Positions 26,187 to 33,929 of a DNA stretch of 36,690 bases are shown piece by piece. The notes beneath the pieces were generated by a model. The model did no database searches and was not told the DNA's origin. It saw only the letters and a list, made by a program, of their open reading frames with translations. The DNA lies in the IMG/VR virus record IMGVR_UViG_3300043570_004187, positions 1 through 36,690 of that record, one strand, 5' to 3'. The position numbers were made by a program, and so were the translations under genes. Source of the stretch: a virus. How positions within the stretch are numbered: the first letter of the stretch is position 1; each line of letters opens with the position of its first letter.

Positions 26187-29100
26187 TTATAATTTGTGTA
26201 TTGGTACAATAATTTCATCTTCATTTTCATCAAATCTTAATTCATATTCACCGTCTGGATGTAAATGACTGATTCTATAATGTTCTCTTATATCGATGAG
26301 ATCGAATCCTAATTTATGAATTTCATGAGATTGGCTTATTTGTCCTAAATTTTCTTCATTTTCATATCCATCGAATTTATTTTTATTGCTAGGAAGACAA
26401 TTATTTTTTAGAAATAAAGTTTCTAAAGCTTTAGAAGTAATTACTCCAGTTGCATTACCTGCATGTTTTTGCCATCCAGTTTGTTCATCTCTAACAATTC
26501 CACATAAATATCCAGGATTTTCTGTTTTGTTTAGGATATCAATCATTATCTCGTCGAAATTTTCTTTTACATAAACATGATCATCTTCCATAAAGAAATA
26601 ATAATCAAATTCTGTTCTGTATTTTTCATAAACATCTGAGAAAGCTCCATAACTAAGTCCGATATTTTCTCGAACGATAATTTCAACTGTTGCTCCTTGT
26701 ATTTTAGAAGGAATTACATCCTTTGCTTTAATTATGTAATTGATTTCATCTAAAGTAGAATTTGTATTTATCGTAAAAACAATATGATCTAAATTATGCT
26801 TAAACTTAGTAAGATATTCAACTTGTTTCTTTATGAAGAATAGTCGATCTTCGTCATATTCCTTAAAATATAATCTACGATCGCCAAAATAAGTATGTGC
26901 TAATAAACAAGATTTTTTTGGTTTGTGTTGTATGAATCCAATTCCACCGAAATTGGAATTAGGCTCTATAAAATCATGTTTGTTTCCTTTAAGTTCACTC
27001 CAAAGTCTATCAACTCCACAATTAGCATTTCTATGATATTCAGTATCTTTTGTGTCGTGGAATCCTATCCAACCTCCAGGTTTAACGAATTCTTTATACA
27101 TTTCATAATCTTGTTTAACACCTTCATATGTATGATCTCCATCTATAAATAGAAAATCTAATTCAGTTCCATTGAGGCTTTCTTTAACTCTATCCTTCAT
27201 TGATTCTTCATGGGAACTTCCGTGAAACATTGTTACATCCGAACCCAAAGATCTAAGATAATTATCTCTTTCATTAACATCATAAGTATTAACTCCATAA
27301 GCTCCATGTGGCATATCAACAGAAATCCTCTTTCCATCTTTAGATAGCTTACTCCATATTGCAAAAGTTCCTCCTTGATCAGTTCCGATTTCCATAAAAT
27401 TCTTAACGTTTAGATTCTTAAAAAATTCAGCAGCTTCGAAAATCTCTTTATGATTTTGAACCATACCTAAATCGTAAGATTCTTGAACTATAACATCTAC
27501 ACTCTTTTTAGAAATTTTTCCATTTGAATAAAATTCTTCGATAGAATTTATAACATCACTCCCTTTTATAGATTTCGAACATTCAAATTGTCTAGGTGTT
27601 CCTTTTTGATCAGGACACCAATTCCAATCTCCGGCATCTAATCTATGTCGATTGAAACATCCATTACAAACACTTCCGTTGAATATACGAATAACATTTT
27701 CATCTGTTGCTTCTGTCATTGGTGTACTGAATCCAGAAATTATAGTAGTCGGAACATTTAATGCCCAAGATAACCAACTTAATCCACTACCAATACCGAT
27801 AAACATTTCAGAATGTTGAAGATAATTGATTGTACTATTAAGGCTTCTTTCTCCGTGAATTTTAGTAACACCTTTAGGGTAATGATTACCCATATAGCCG
27901 TCTTCTTCTAAACTTAACATTACGACTTTATAGCCCTTTCCTAAGAAATAATCAGTTACTTCTTGCCATCCGGTTGGATTGTTCCAATATTTCGATTGTG
28001 CAGTGGAATGCATACCAATACAAACATAAGGTTCTTTGATAGGAGGGATCGAAATAGGTTTAACAATACGAGGTCGTAAAGCTGTATGTTCGAGTCCTAG
28101 AATATCTGTTGTAGTTGCTTGCATAGGAATGGTTTTGAAATCTCTAGGATGGAGATGTCTATTAAAATCAGATCCATCATAGAACCAACCTATTAGATAT
28201 GTTGCATATGAATCATTGATTGATTGTCCAGGTTTAATGAATCTTAGATTTCGATAATTAGATTCAAAGAGTTCATTTTTGAAAGTACTCACATAAACTT
28301 TACAATCATGTTTCTTCTGAAATTCTTCGATATGAGCAAACCAAGCTATTGAATCACCTAATGATCTAGATTCCATAGAAATTTTAACTCTCTTACCTTT
28401 TAGATCCATTTTATACTCTTCAATCTCTCCAGATATTAGATCTTTTATTCGAATCAACCAATCAATGTAGTATTTTATTGAACATGAAGTCCAACAATTC
28501 ATTCCTATATTAGAAGAATATAAGATATTTCCATTCTCATTGTTGATAAAATCAACTTGAAAGTATCGAGTTCCGGAACCTAAGATTTCAACCCTAGGGC
28601 CGTTATTAAAATCGATATTTACTTTTTTCTTAGGAGATTCGAATCCTATTTCTTCCATCCAAACTCTACTATTTAGATTGCTATTTGCAATCTTTGTTGT
28701 CAAATCATATTTTCTTCGTTCGTTATAATCAGGTAAATTAACTGAGAATCCGATTTCTAACATAGATTTAGGAATACTTAAGAGTACCATCGGTTTTTGA
28801 CTAGAATCCGCAATAAATTCAGATTGTTGTCCTTCGTATTCAATAACAAATTTAAGAGGTTCTTCATTTGAACCTAGAGCACATAGAATATATTCTCCTG
28901 TTTGATTTTCTTTTGTGAGATAAAGATAACTAGGATTTTTAGAATTAGTTTTTATTAAAGGATATACAGAAAGAACATATGAATTTAAGCAATTTTTATC
29001 TGTAATTTCTTTTATATCACTTAAACATATCGATAATTCATTATCAGTAAAAGCTTTATGTAGAAAATCTTCAAGAATAACAATTCCCGGAAATGAGAAA

Positions 29101-30836
29101 TAATCTTGTTTTGAATTGAATCTTTCTAGACTTTTAAGAATAAGATCAGTTTTCCCAGAAAAGAATCCAGAATTAAGAGATCTTCCTCCCGGATTCCAAT
29201 TGTAAGAGAATATATCAAATTCTTCTAGTTTAGTAGAATGATTCTCTAAAACCGAAGGATCTTTTATAACATAATCATAATTAACAAAATGTACCTTTTC
29301 ATATTTATTAACACTAGCTATAGAGAGTCCATTCTTTATAAGTTTAAGAGCAGCATATCCATGATTAAAATCAAAAGAATAAGCAAGTTCAAATTCTCCA
29401 TATTTTATGTAATGAATCGGAACCGTATTAGATAAAGATGCATATTCATCAGAAAAAACAATTGGATTTTCTTTATCGAAAACAACGTAATCAGCTATAT
29501 CATGAATTCTCTTAGAAACAGGAATATGAGAAGAAACTATAACAGGATATCCTTGTCTCTTCAAAGATAAAATAGATAACCTAAGAAGTTCCTCTTTCTC
29601 ATCAGTATCAGCATGTGACATAACAACAGTTGCATCCTTTTTAATCGGATGTGTTATCTCATATTCGCTTACATTAAGTAACTCTAGATAAGCTCTATTG
29701 GCAACATTTTCCCATGAGAAACGAGTTCGGATTTCTTCTTTTTGAGATTCTGCAAGCCATTGATATGTTTCATATTTTTCGAAAACATCTCTCATTTTTC
29801 TTCCTAGGTCTTCGAAATTAGGTTCTGCATAAAGTCCTGGAGTATGTCCAGCGAATCCTAAATCAGCACCAATAGAAGCAGGTAATTCTCTTTCAATTGA
29901 AACGGGAATTCCTTTACCTTCAGCAAATTCTAGTTGAGCACCCCAATTCGAATAAATTGAAGGCGTTCCTGAAGCCATTGCTTCGATGAGTGGTATATTC
30001 CAACCTTCACTCCTTGCACAACTTAAAAAGACATCGCCTCTTTTTATATAAGTAACATAATCTTCTCTAGAAACGAAGTGTTTAACTTTAATTCTTTCAT
30101 CGTTTAGACCATAATGAGATAATCTTTCTTCTGTGGAATTCATTCCATCAATCGAAAAGGGATTATCCGCACTAAGAATTAGATCAACTGGTTCAGAAGA
30201 ATCAAAAGTGTTTAAGAAAGTTTTAAGTATTTCAGGAACTGATTTTCTATAATCCCATCGACCAAAGAAAACAAATTTGAATCTACCATCTTCTAATTCA
30301 GGAATCACTGAGGTCGTTTCATTATGACAAAATTCATCATTAACACCTTCATTGACAACAAATACTCGATGTGCGGGATAACCTTGTTCGATTATCATAC
30401 GTCTATGCCATTCAGTTACTACCCAAACAAAATCAAACTTAAGAAGTTGATTAAAGAATCCTTCTTCAAGTTCTGTACTTTCCCATACAGTAAAAGCAAT
30501 TTTAGTAGGTGCATTATAATCTTGATAGAAATACTTATGATGCATATCCATTAGAACGATATCAACATCGGCAACAAATCCTTCTGATTTATTCTTCCAA
30601 GGGAAATTAGGGAATGATCTACTTATAGGGAAATCCTCTTCACCGTTTGGTGTTCCTAGAGTTATTGTATCAATTAAAGAAAAATCTGTTTCATTTAAGT
30701 ATTCAGGATTAGAATCCCATGTGTAATTTCTTACTCTTAAATCTACATGTTTTGAAAATTCTCTAAAGAAAGATCTTGCATGAGCAGCAAATCCGGTTGT
30801 TCCTAGGTAGCATGTGTGTGCCCTAACTTTTATCAT
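26187..30836 (-). CDS. Five-domain glycosyltransferase/methyltransferase with TibC-type (BAHTCr) heptosyltransferase domain
   Basis: 1549 residues, cytoplasmic (no signal or membrane segment). Domains in order: (1) ~1-390 GT4, GT-B fold, with FFGRWDYRKSVPEIL and the E-x7-E pair Glu277/Glu285 in SEGWNIPLIEAMASGTP; (2) ~402-620 GT-A-like (SILSLKRQGYPVIVSSHIPV, FVNYDYVIKD); (3) ~745-1100 autotransporter O-heptosyltransferase type, with DLKGKRVKI, LGDSIAWFAHIEEFQKKHDC, LIGWFYD, DILGLE and four cysteines 1057, 1060, 1074, 1086 (VCNGCFN, WNWCPDQK, QFEC), matching the family's iron finger; (4) ~1145-1262 SAM methyltransferase (FMEIGTDQGG, FLFIDGDHTYEGVKQD); (5) ~1310-1545 GT-A with acidic FFMEDDHVYV. 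TibC-family enzymes add heptose to Ser/Thr of autotransporters. Here the substrate may be a virion fibre. Substrate and sugar are inference. Confidence 0.9.
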   Translation of the reverse strand: MIKVRAHTCYLGTTGFAAHARSFFREFSKHVDLRVRNYTWDSNPEYLNETDFSLIDTITLGTPNGEEDFPISRSFPNFPWKNKSEGFVADVDIVLMDMHHKYFYQDYNAPTKIAFTVWESTELEEGFFNQLLKFDFVWVVTEWHRRMIIEQGYPAHRVFVVNEGVNDEFCHNETTSVIPELEDGRFKFVFFGRWDYRKSVPEILKTFLNTFDSSEPVDLILSADNPFSIDGMNSTEERLSHYGLNDERIKVKHFVSREDYVTYIKRGDVFLSCARSEGWNIPLIEAMASGTPSIYSNWGAQLEFAEGKGIPVSIERELPASIGADLGFAGHTPGLYAEPNFEDLGRKMRDVFEKYETYQWLAESQKEEIRTRFSWENVANRAYLELLNVSEYEITHPIKKDATVVMSHADTDEKEELLRLSILSLKRQGYPVIVSSHIPVSKRIHDIADYVVFDKENPIVFSDEYASLSNTVPIHYIKYGEFELAYSFDFNHGYAALKLIKNGLSIASVNKYEKVHFVNYDYVIKDPSVLENHSTKLEEFDIFSYNWNPGGRSLNSGFFSGKTDLILKSLERFNSKQDYFSFPGIVILEDFLHKAFTDNELSICLSDIKEITDKNCLNSYVLSVYPLIKTNSKNPSYLYLTKENQTGEYILCALGSNEEPLKFVIEYEGQQSEFIADSSQKPMVLLSIPKSMLEIGFSVNLPDYNERRKYDLTTKIANSNLNSRVWMEEIGFESPKKKVNIDFNNGPRVEILGSGTRYFQVDFINNENGNILYSSNIGMNCWTSCSIKYYIDWLIRIKDLISGEIEEYKMDLKGKRVKISMESRSLGDSIAWFAHIEEFQKKHDCKVYVSTFKNELFESNYRNLRFIKPGQSINDSYATYLIGWFYDGSDFNRHLHPRDFKTIPMQATTTDILGLEHTALRPRIVKPISIPPIKEPYVCIGMHSTAQSKYWNNPTGWQEVTDYFLGKGYKVVMLSLEEDGYMGNHYPKGVTKIHGERSLNSTINYLQHSEMFIGIGSGLSWLSWALNVPTTIISGFSTPMTEATDENVIRIFNGSVCNGCFNRHRLDAGDWNWCPDQKGTPRQFECSKSIKGSDVINSIEEFYSNGKISKKSVDVIVQESYDLGMVQNHKEIFEAAEFFKNLNVKNFMEIGTDQGGTFAIWSKLSKDGKRISVDMPHGAYGVNTYDVNERDNYLRSLGSDVTMFHGSSHEESMKDRVKESLNGTELDFLFIDGDHTYEGVKQDYEMYKEFVKPGGWIGFHDTKDTEYHRNANCGVDRLWSELKGNKHDFIEPNSNFGGIGFIQHKPKKSCLLAHTYFGDRRLYFKEYDEDRLFFIKKQVEYLTKFKHNLDHIVFTINTNSTLDEINYIIKAKDVIPSKIQGATVEIIVRENIGLSYGAFSDVYEKYRTEFDYYFFMEDDHVYVKENFDEIMIDILNKTENPGYLCGIVRDEQTGWQKHAGNATGVITSKALETLFLKNNCLPSNKNKFDGYENEENLGQISQSHEIHKLGFDLIDIREHYRISHLHPDGEYELRFDENEDEIIVPIHKL

Positions 30837-30843
30837 TCTAATT

Positions 30844-30873
30844 TTTCTATATTATATGCACATAACATAGAAA
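30844..30873 (-). promoter_or_regulatory. Long hairpin just upstream of the giant glycosyltransferase start codon
   Basis: A 30-base inverted repeat. On the minus strand the outer arms are TTTCTAT and ATAGAAA, and pairing continues inwards with two G-U pairs to give ~13 pairs around a TGCA loop. It ends 7 bases before the ATG at 30836, inside the expected ribosome footprint, and no U-run follows. It could tune translation of the enzyme or be an RNA-processing site. Function is inference; the symmetry is directly visible. Confidence 0.5.
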
Positions 30874-30887
30874 GTTTTCGATTACTC

Positions 30888-32168
30888 CTAGATACTGTAT
30901 ATTTCCGTTCTTTTATATTCGAATGTATTATTTGAAGGGTCCCATTCAGTAAATTCTATTCTCCAATAACGATTTTCTTTAGGATCTCTCGCTATTAGCT
31001 TCATTTTCAATATATTCTCATATTTTTCACCAACTGTTTGTGCTAATCCTGTAAAATTTCTGTCTCCTAGATTATAGAGATTTGTCCATCCGTCAGAATT
31101 CCATCTAAGTCCTAATGGATAATTTTCTCCATTCTCAGAAATCCACATATTACCATATTCGTTAGGAGATCTAGGACTAGATTCTAATAAAGGATTGAAA
31201 AGTTCTCCCTCCTCCATTCTTAAAGGAATGGCCCCTATAGAATCATCATTAGCATCGCCGCCTAAATTATTGTATTTAACTTTTGATCCAAGATTAACAG
31301 TCCAATTTTTAACGTAAGGGATTCCTTCACCATCTCCTAAAGTTGTAGAGGGATATCTAGAAGTAAATTGATCAATTAAAGAAGAAATTCTCTTTAATGA
31401 CATCATATCACCTATAAGTTTAGAATTCTGAAGAAGTGTGATAGATGGATTAATCGTCCCTTCTTTTAATTCTAAAAGGCGTGTTATTATCATTTCGAGA
31501 GAAGAAGGATCACTAGAATTTTCATCTAAAGAAAGGTCTTTTACTTTCTCGTTTTGTACAATCCACTCATATTCTGCTTTTGCTTCGTCATATTGTTTTC
31601 TAATCGTATTGTATTTCGAAGAGATTTCATCAAAGGATATTTCCGATCGATTTTCAATAGGAACTAAATAATGTGAAAATTTCTCTGTGTAATTAAATTT
31701 ATCATATTGATCTAATTTCGTTCCTATCTGAAAGGGCTTCACTGAAAAAGTTTCGATAAAACTAGTGAATCTTTTAGATGTAGGAATCTTTATTGTTATA
31801 TTAAAAGAAAGTTGATAGCTTTTTTCAGTGGTAATTTCCCAATATTTTTTTATAAACGAATAATAATCTTCATTAGAAAGAATATTGGAAAAATCCAGAT
31901 AGTAGTAATAAAAATTTGAACCTTCTCCACTAGATCCAATATCCGTAATAGAACTTTCACTTTGAATTAATTTTAATGAAAATGTTTTTTCTAATTGATA
32001 CCAAACTATGGTTTTACTACTAATCTCGCCTTTTATACCACCATCCCTATCTGAAGTAAAATTCACAGAAACCGTTATTGTAGGATCTAGTCCTTGTAAC
32101 GTATCATATTCTATAAAGCTAGAGTCGTTATCATTTAAGAAATCGATTCTTATTCCATTTTTTTCCAT
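30888..32168 (-). CDS. Virion structural protein with central coiled coil, unknown
   Basis: 426 residues. N-terminal ~160 residues are beta-rich (PTITVSVNFTSDRDGGIKGE, SYQLSFNITIKIPT). Residues ~185-265 are helical (YNTIRKQYDEAKAEYEWIVQ, then MIITRLLELKEG), probably coiled coil. The C-terminal part is again beta with Trp/Asn-rich loops (NMWISENGENYPLGLRWNSD) and ends EWDPSNNTFEYKRTEIYSI. No signal peptide. No family recognised. Lying between the fibre-tip genes and the glycosyltransferase, it is probably a fibre or fibre-attachment protein, perhaps a trimer through its coil. Confidence 0.82.
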   Translation of the reverse strand: MEKNGIRIDFLNDNDSSFIEYDTLQGLDPTITVSVNFTSDRDGGIKGEISSKTIVWYQLEKTFSLKLIQSESSITDIGSSGEGSNFYYYYLDFSNILSNEDYYSFIKKYWEITTEKSYQLSFNITIKIPTSKRFTSFIETFSVKPFQIGTKLDQYDKFNYTEKFSHYLVPIENRSEISFDEISSKYNTIRKQYDEAKAEYEWIVQNEKVKDLSLDENSSDPSSLEMIITRLLELKEGTINPSITLLQNSKLIGDMMSLKRISSLIDQFTSRYPSTTLGDGEGIPYVKNWTVNLGSKVKYNNLGGDANDDSIGAIPLRMEEGELFNPLLESSPRSPNEYGNMWISENGENYPLGLRWNSDGWTNLYNLGDRNFTGLAQTVGEKYENILKMKLIARDPKENRYWRIEFTEWDPSNNTFEYKRTEIYSI

Positions 32169-32190
32169 TCTTTCTTTTTAATTTTTATAT

Positions 32191-32412
32191 CTATCTAAAA
32201 ACTGCAGTAGCGAATTCTTCAGATGTTGAATACATTACACCATCTAGACTAGCAGTTTCAACACACATTCCATATATTTGTTCGTTTAATTCAATAGTTA
32301 AATTTATCGGATCTAATGCTTCGTATCCGTTTTCATAATAAAGATTAGTGAAGAATTTATCTTCACCATTCCAACTAAGTCCATTTTCAATTTTTGTTAC
32401 TTCTAATATCAT
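32191..32412 (-). CDS. Small hypothetical protein, fibre cluster
   Basis: 73 residues, ATG start 1 base after the preceding fibre-tip gene's stop. Acidic, beta-like (ILEVTKIENGLSWNGEDKFF, PINLTIELNEQIYG). No membrane segment. Family unknown. The tight coupling to the three related fibre-tip genes suggests a chaperone or small accessory of the same fibre, but nothing in the sequence proves it. Confidence 0.75.
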   Translation of the reverse strand: MILEVTKIENGLSWNGEDKFFTNLYYENGYEALDPINLTIELNEQIYGMCVETASLDGVMYSTSEEFATAVFR

Positions 32413-32413
32413 T

Positions 32414-32932
32414 TTAGTATTCCCATATTTTTAAGTAGAGGTGATTTAATCTATCCGCCGTACTAGCTAATTGTCCGGATGCAAATATCCACACATCGGC
32501 ATTCCAATTTATAGCAAGATTTGACGCTACGGAACTCCGCATTTCCGAAAAAAGCCCTGTGAGGGGATCGGATGCTTCAGTTCCGAGTTCTATTCCAGAT
32601 CCTCCCCCTGAAGCATTTTTTATATAGAGATGTCTTCCTCCCATATCTATATATAGGTTTCCGGAAGAAGTCGCTCTAACTAGAATTTGAATAGCTCCAG
32701 TCAATCCAGAACCAGTAGGATCATTAGGACTAGCCCAAAGTCTATAAGTAAAAGTTCCTGCGGATCCTATTTTTTCAAATAGAGCTTGTGCTATAAGAAG
32801 ATCCCCATTCGTATAAGTTCCTGCAGGAATTAAAACTTTTTGTAGGATTACGACACCTGATGTTCCTGATATACCTACAGATGTAGTGTTATAAAACGTA
32901 TTTGGACCGACGCCTGTTATTTTTGGATTCAT
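32414..32932 (-). CDS. Fibre-tip-like protein, third member of a tandem paralogue set
   Basis: 172 residues. Its ATG overlaps the previous gene's stop (ATGA). The pattern VLIPAGTYTNGDLLIAQALF, GTFTYRLW, a middle strand GRHLYIKN and the ending INWNADVWIFASGQLAST...LYLKIWEY align by eye with the two genes upstream. Gly/Ser/Thr-rich, beta-sandwich-like, no signal peptide; a GTSG-like element (GISGTSGVV) sits near the N-terminus. Probable small fibre head or capsule/receptor-contact protein. The paralogy is directly visible; the role is inferred from the adjacent collagen-like fibre. Confidence 0.82.
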   Translation of the reverse strand: MNPKITGVGPNTFYNTTSVGISGTSGVVILQKVLIPAGTYTNGDLLIAQALFEKIGSAGTFTYRLWASPNDPTGSGLTGAIQILVRATSSGNLYIDMGGRHLYIKNASGGGSGIELGTEASDPLTGLFSEMRSSVASNLAINWNADVWIFASGQLASTADRLNHLYLKIWEY

Positions 32933-33420
32933 ACTTCTAAGCTTATATTTATTAATTGCAAAGTATCTGTACCAGAGCCTCTAAATCCAGTTACAAAGAA
33001 AACACCTCCACCTACTAACCAATTTGTGAATGTAAAAGTTGCAACAGTAGCTCCTACAACATCACCTACGTCATTAGAAGTAGAAAAAGTCGATGCAAGA
33101 CCTCTTGCTGTTGTTGTATTCGTAAACACAAATCTTCGATAGATATTAGGTGAAAAATCTCCAACTCCAGCGGAGAAAGTTCCTAATTGAAGAGCACCTG
33201 TAATATTTGCTGTCGTATTAAAATAGAGTTTATATGTAAAAGGTGAAGATGTTGATGATTTTGTACATGAATTTCTTACCGTAATTATTGCTCCAGAAGA
33301 TAAAAAATCAGGAGGTAAAGTAACAGATCCTAAGATCGTCTCGGATGCACAGGCAAAAGTAGACCCTACTTGAGCATTAGCTGTTATCCGTAAGTTTTGA
33401 CCGTTAGCTTTTCTTATCAT
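32929..33420 (-). CDS. Fibre-tip-like protein, second member of the tandem set
   Basis: 163 residues from the ATG at 33420, whose ATGA overlaps the preceding stop. A longer reading from a TTG 36 bases earlier would overlap the previous gene by 40 bases and is rejected. The family pattern is VTLPPDFLSSGAIITVRNSC, PFTYKLYFNT, YRRFVFTN and a final FTNWLVGGGVFFVTGFRGSG ending LINISLEV. Same probable beta sandwich as its neighbours. No motif for catalysis. Fibre tip or head is the best inference. Confidence 0.82.
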   Translation of the reverse strand: MIRKANGQNLRITANAQVGSTFACASETILGSVTLPPDFLSSGAIITVRNSCTKSSTSSPFTYKLYFNTTANITGALQLGTFSAGVGDFSPNIYRRFVFTNTTTARGLASTFSTSNDVGDVVGATVATFTFTNWLVGGGVFFVTGFRGSGTDTLQLINISLEV

Positions 33421-33920
33421 GATCCTTGTATGAAATCTGTTATTATATAAGGGCAATATACAGTATCGGCAGAATTAGTACATTGAGAAGTGATTATTAT
33501 ATATTGATCATTTGCCCAATTGATTGTGGTGATATTTTGCCAAGAAATTGTAGGTCCCGCATGATCCCAGGCATTCGATGTAGTTACACTAGGAGCATAA
33601 GTTGAATTAGTTAGATTATTTATACTCAATCTCCTCATTATAGGAATTAATGTTCCTGTAGAATTTGTGGCAGTGTAAGTTGCTACTAATTGTTGAGATG
33701 TATTCACTGCAGTTCCTATCCGGATTCTTATCGTTGCAGTTCCTACAGTTCCTACTTTCCTTAATCTTGAATCTATTCCAAGTAGATCATATTGTTTTAA
33801 GCTTCCTCCTGGAATAAGAAGTGAATTAACTACTCTTTCAGTAGTAACTCCCGTATATCCAGTAGTATCTCCTACAGTTCTAGGTGGATTATATTCTATT
33901 CCTTTTACTTTTGAAATCAT
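33417..33920 (-). CDS. Fibre-tip-like protein, first member of the tandem set
   Basis: 167 residues, starting 9 bases after the stop of the collagen-like fibre. Its leader has AGGAAGAG directly before the ATG, unlike most genes here. Pattern: SLLIPGGSLKQYDLLGIDSR, GTATIRIRIG, MRRLSINN, INWANDQYIIITSQCTNSAD and final YIITDF. Also a short G-Y-T-G element near residue 21. The three genes in a row suggest duplication and divergence of one small receptor-contact or fibre-head module. Named function not recognised. Confidence 0.82.
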   Translation of the reverse strand: MISKVKGIEYNPPRTVGDTTGYTGVTTERVVNSLLIPGGSLKQYDLLGIDSRLRKVGTVGTATIRIRIGTAVNTSQQLVATYTATNSTGTLIPIMRRLSINNLTNSTYAPSVTTSNAWDHAGPTISWQNITTINWANDQYIIITSQCTNSADTVYCPYIITDFIQGS

Positions 33921-33929
33921 CTCTTCCTA

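Noticed and set aside
26174-26233. TTG start adding 20 residues to the free methyltransferase
   Set aside because: It would overlap the end of the 1549-residue gene by 47 bases; the ATG at 26173 lies just after that stop and keeps the whole methyltransferase fold.
33421-33456. TTG start adding 12 residues to the second fibre-tip gene
   Set aside because: The ATG at 33420 makes a standard ATGA overlap with the previous gene, the same as its neighbour.
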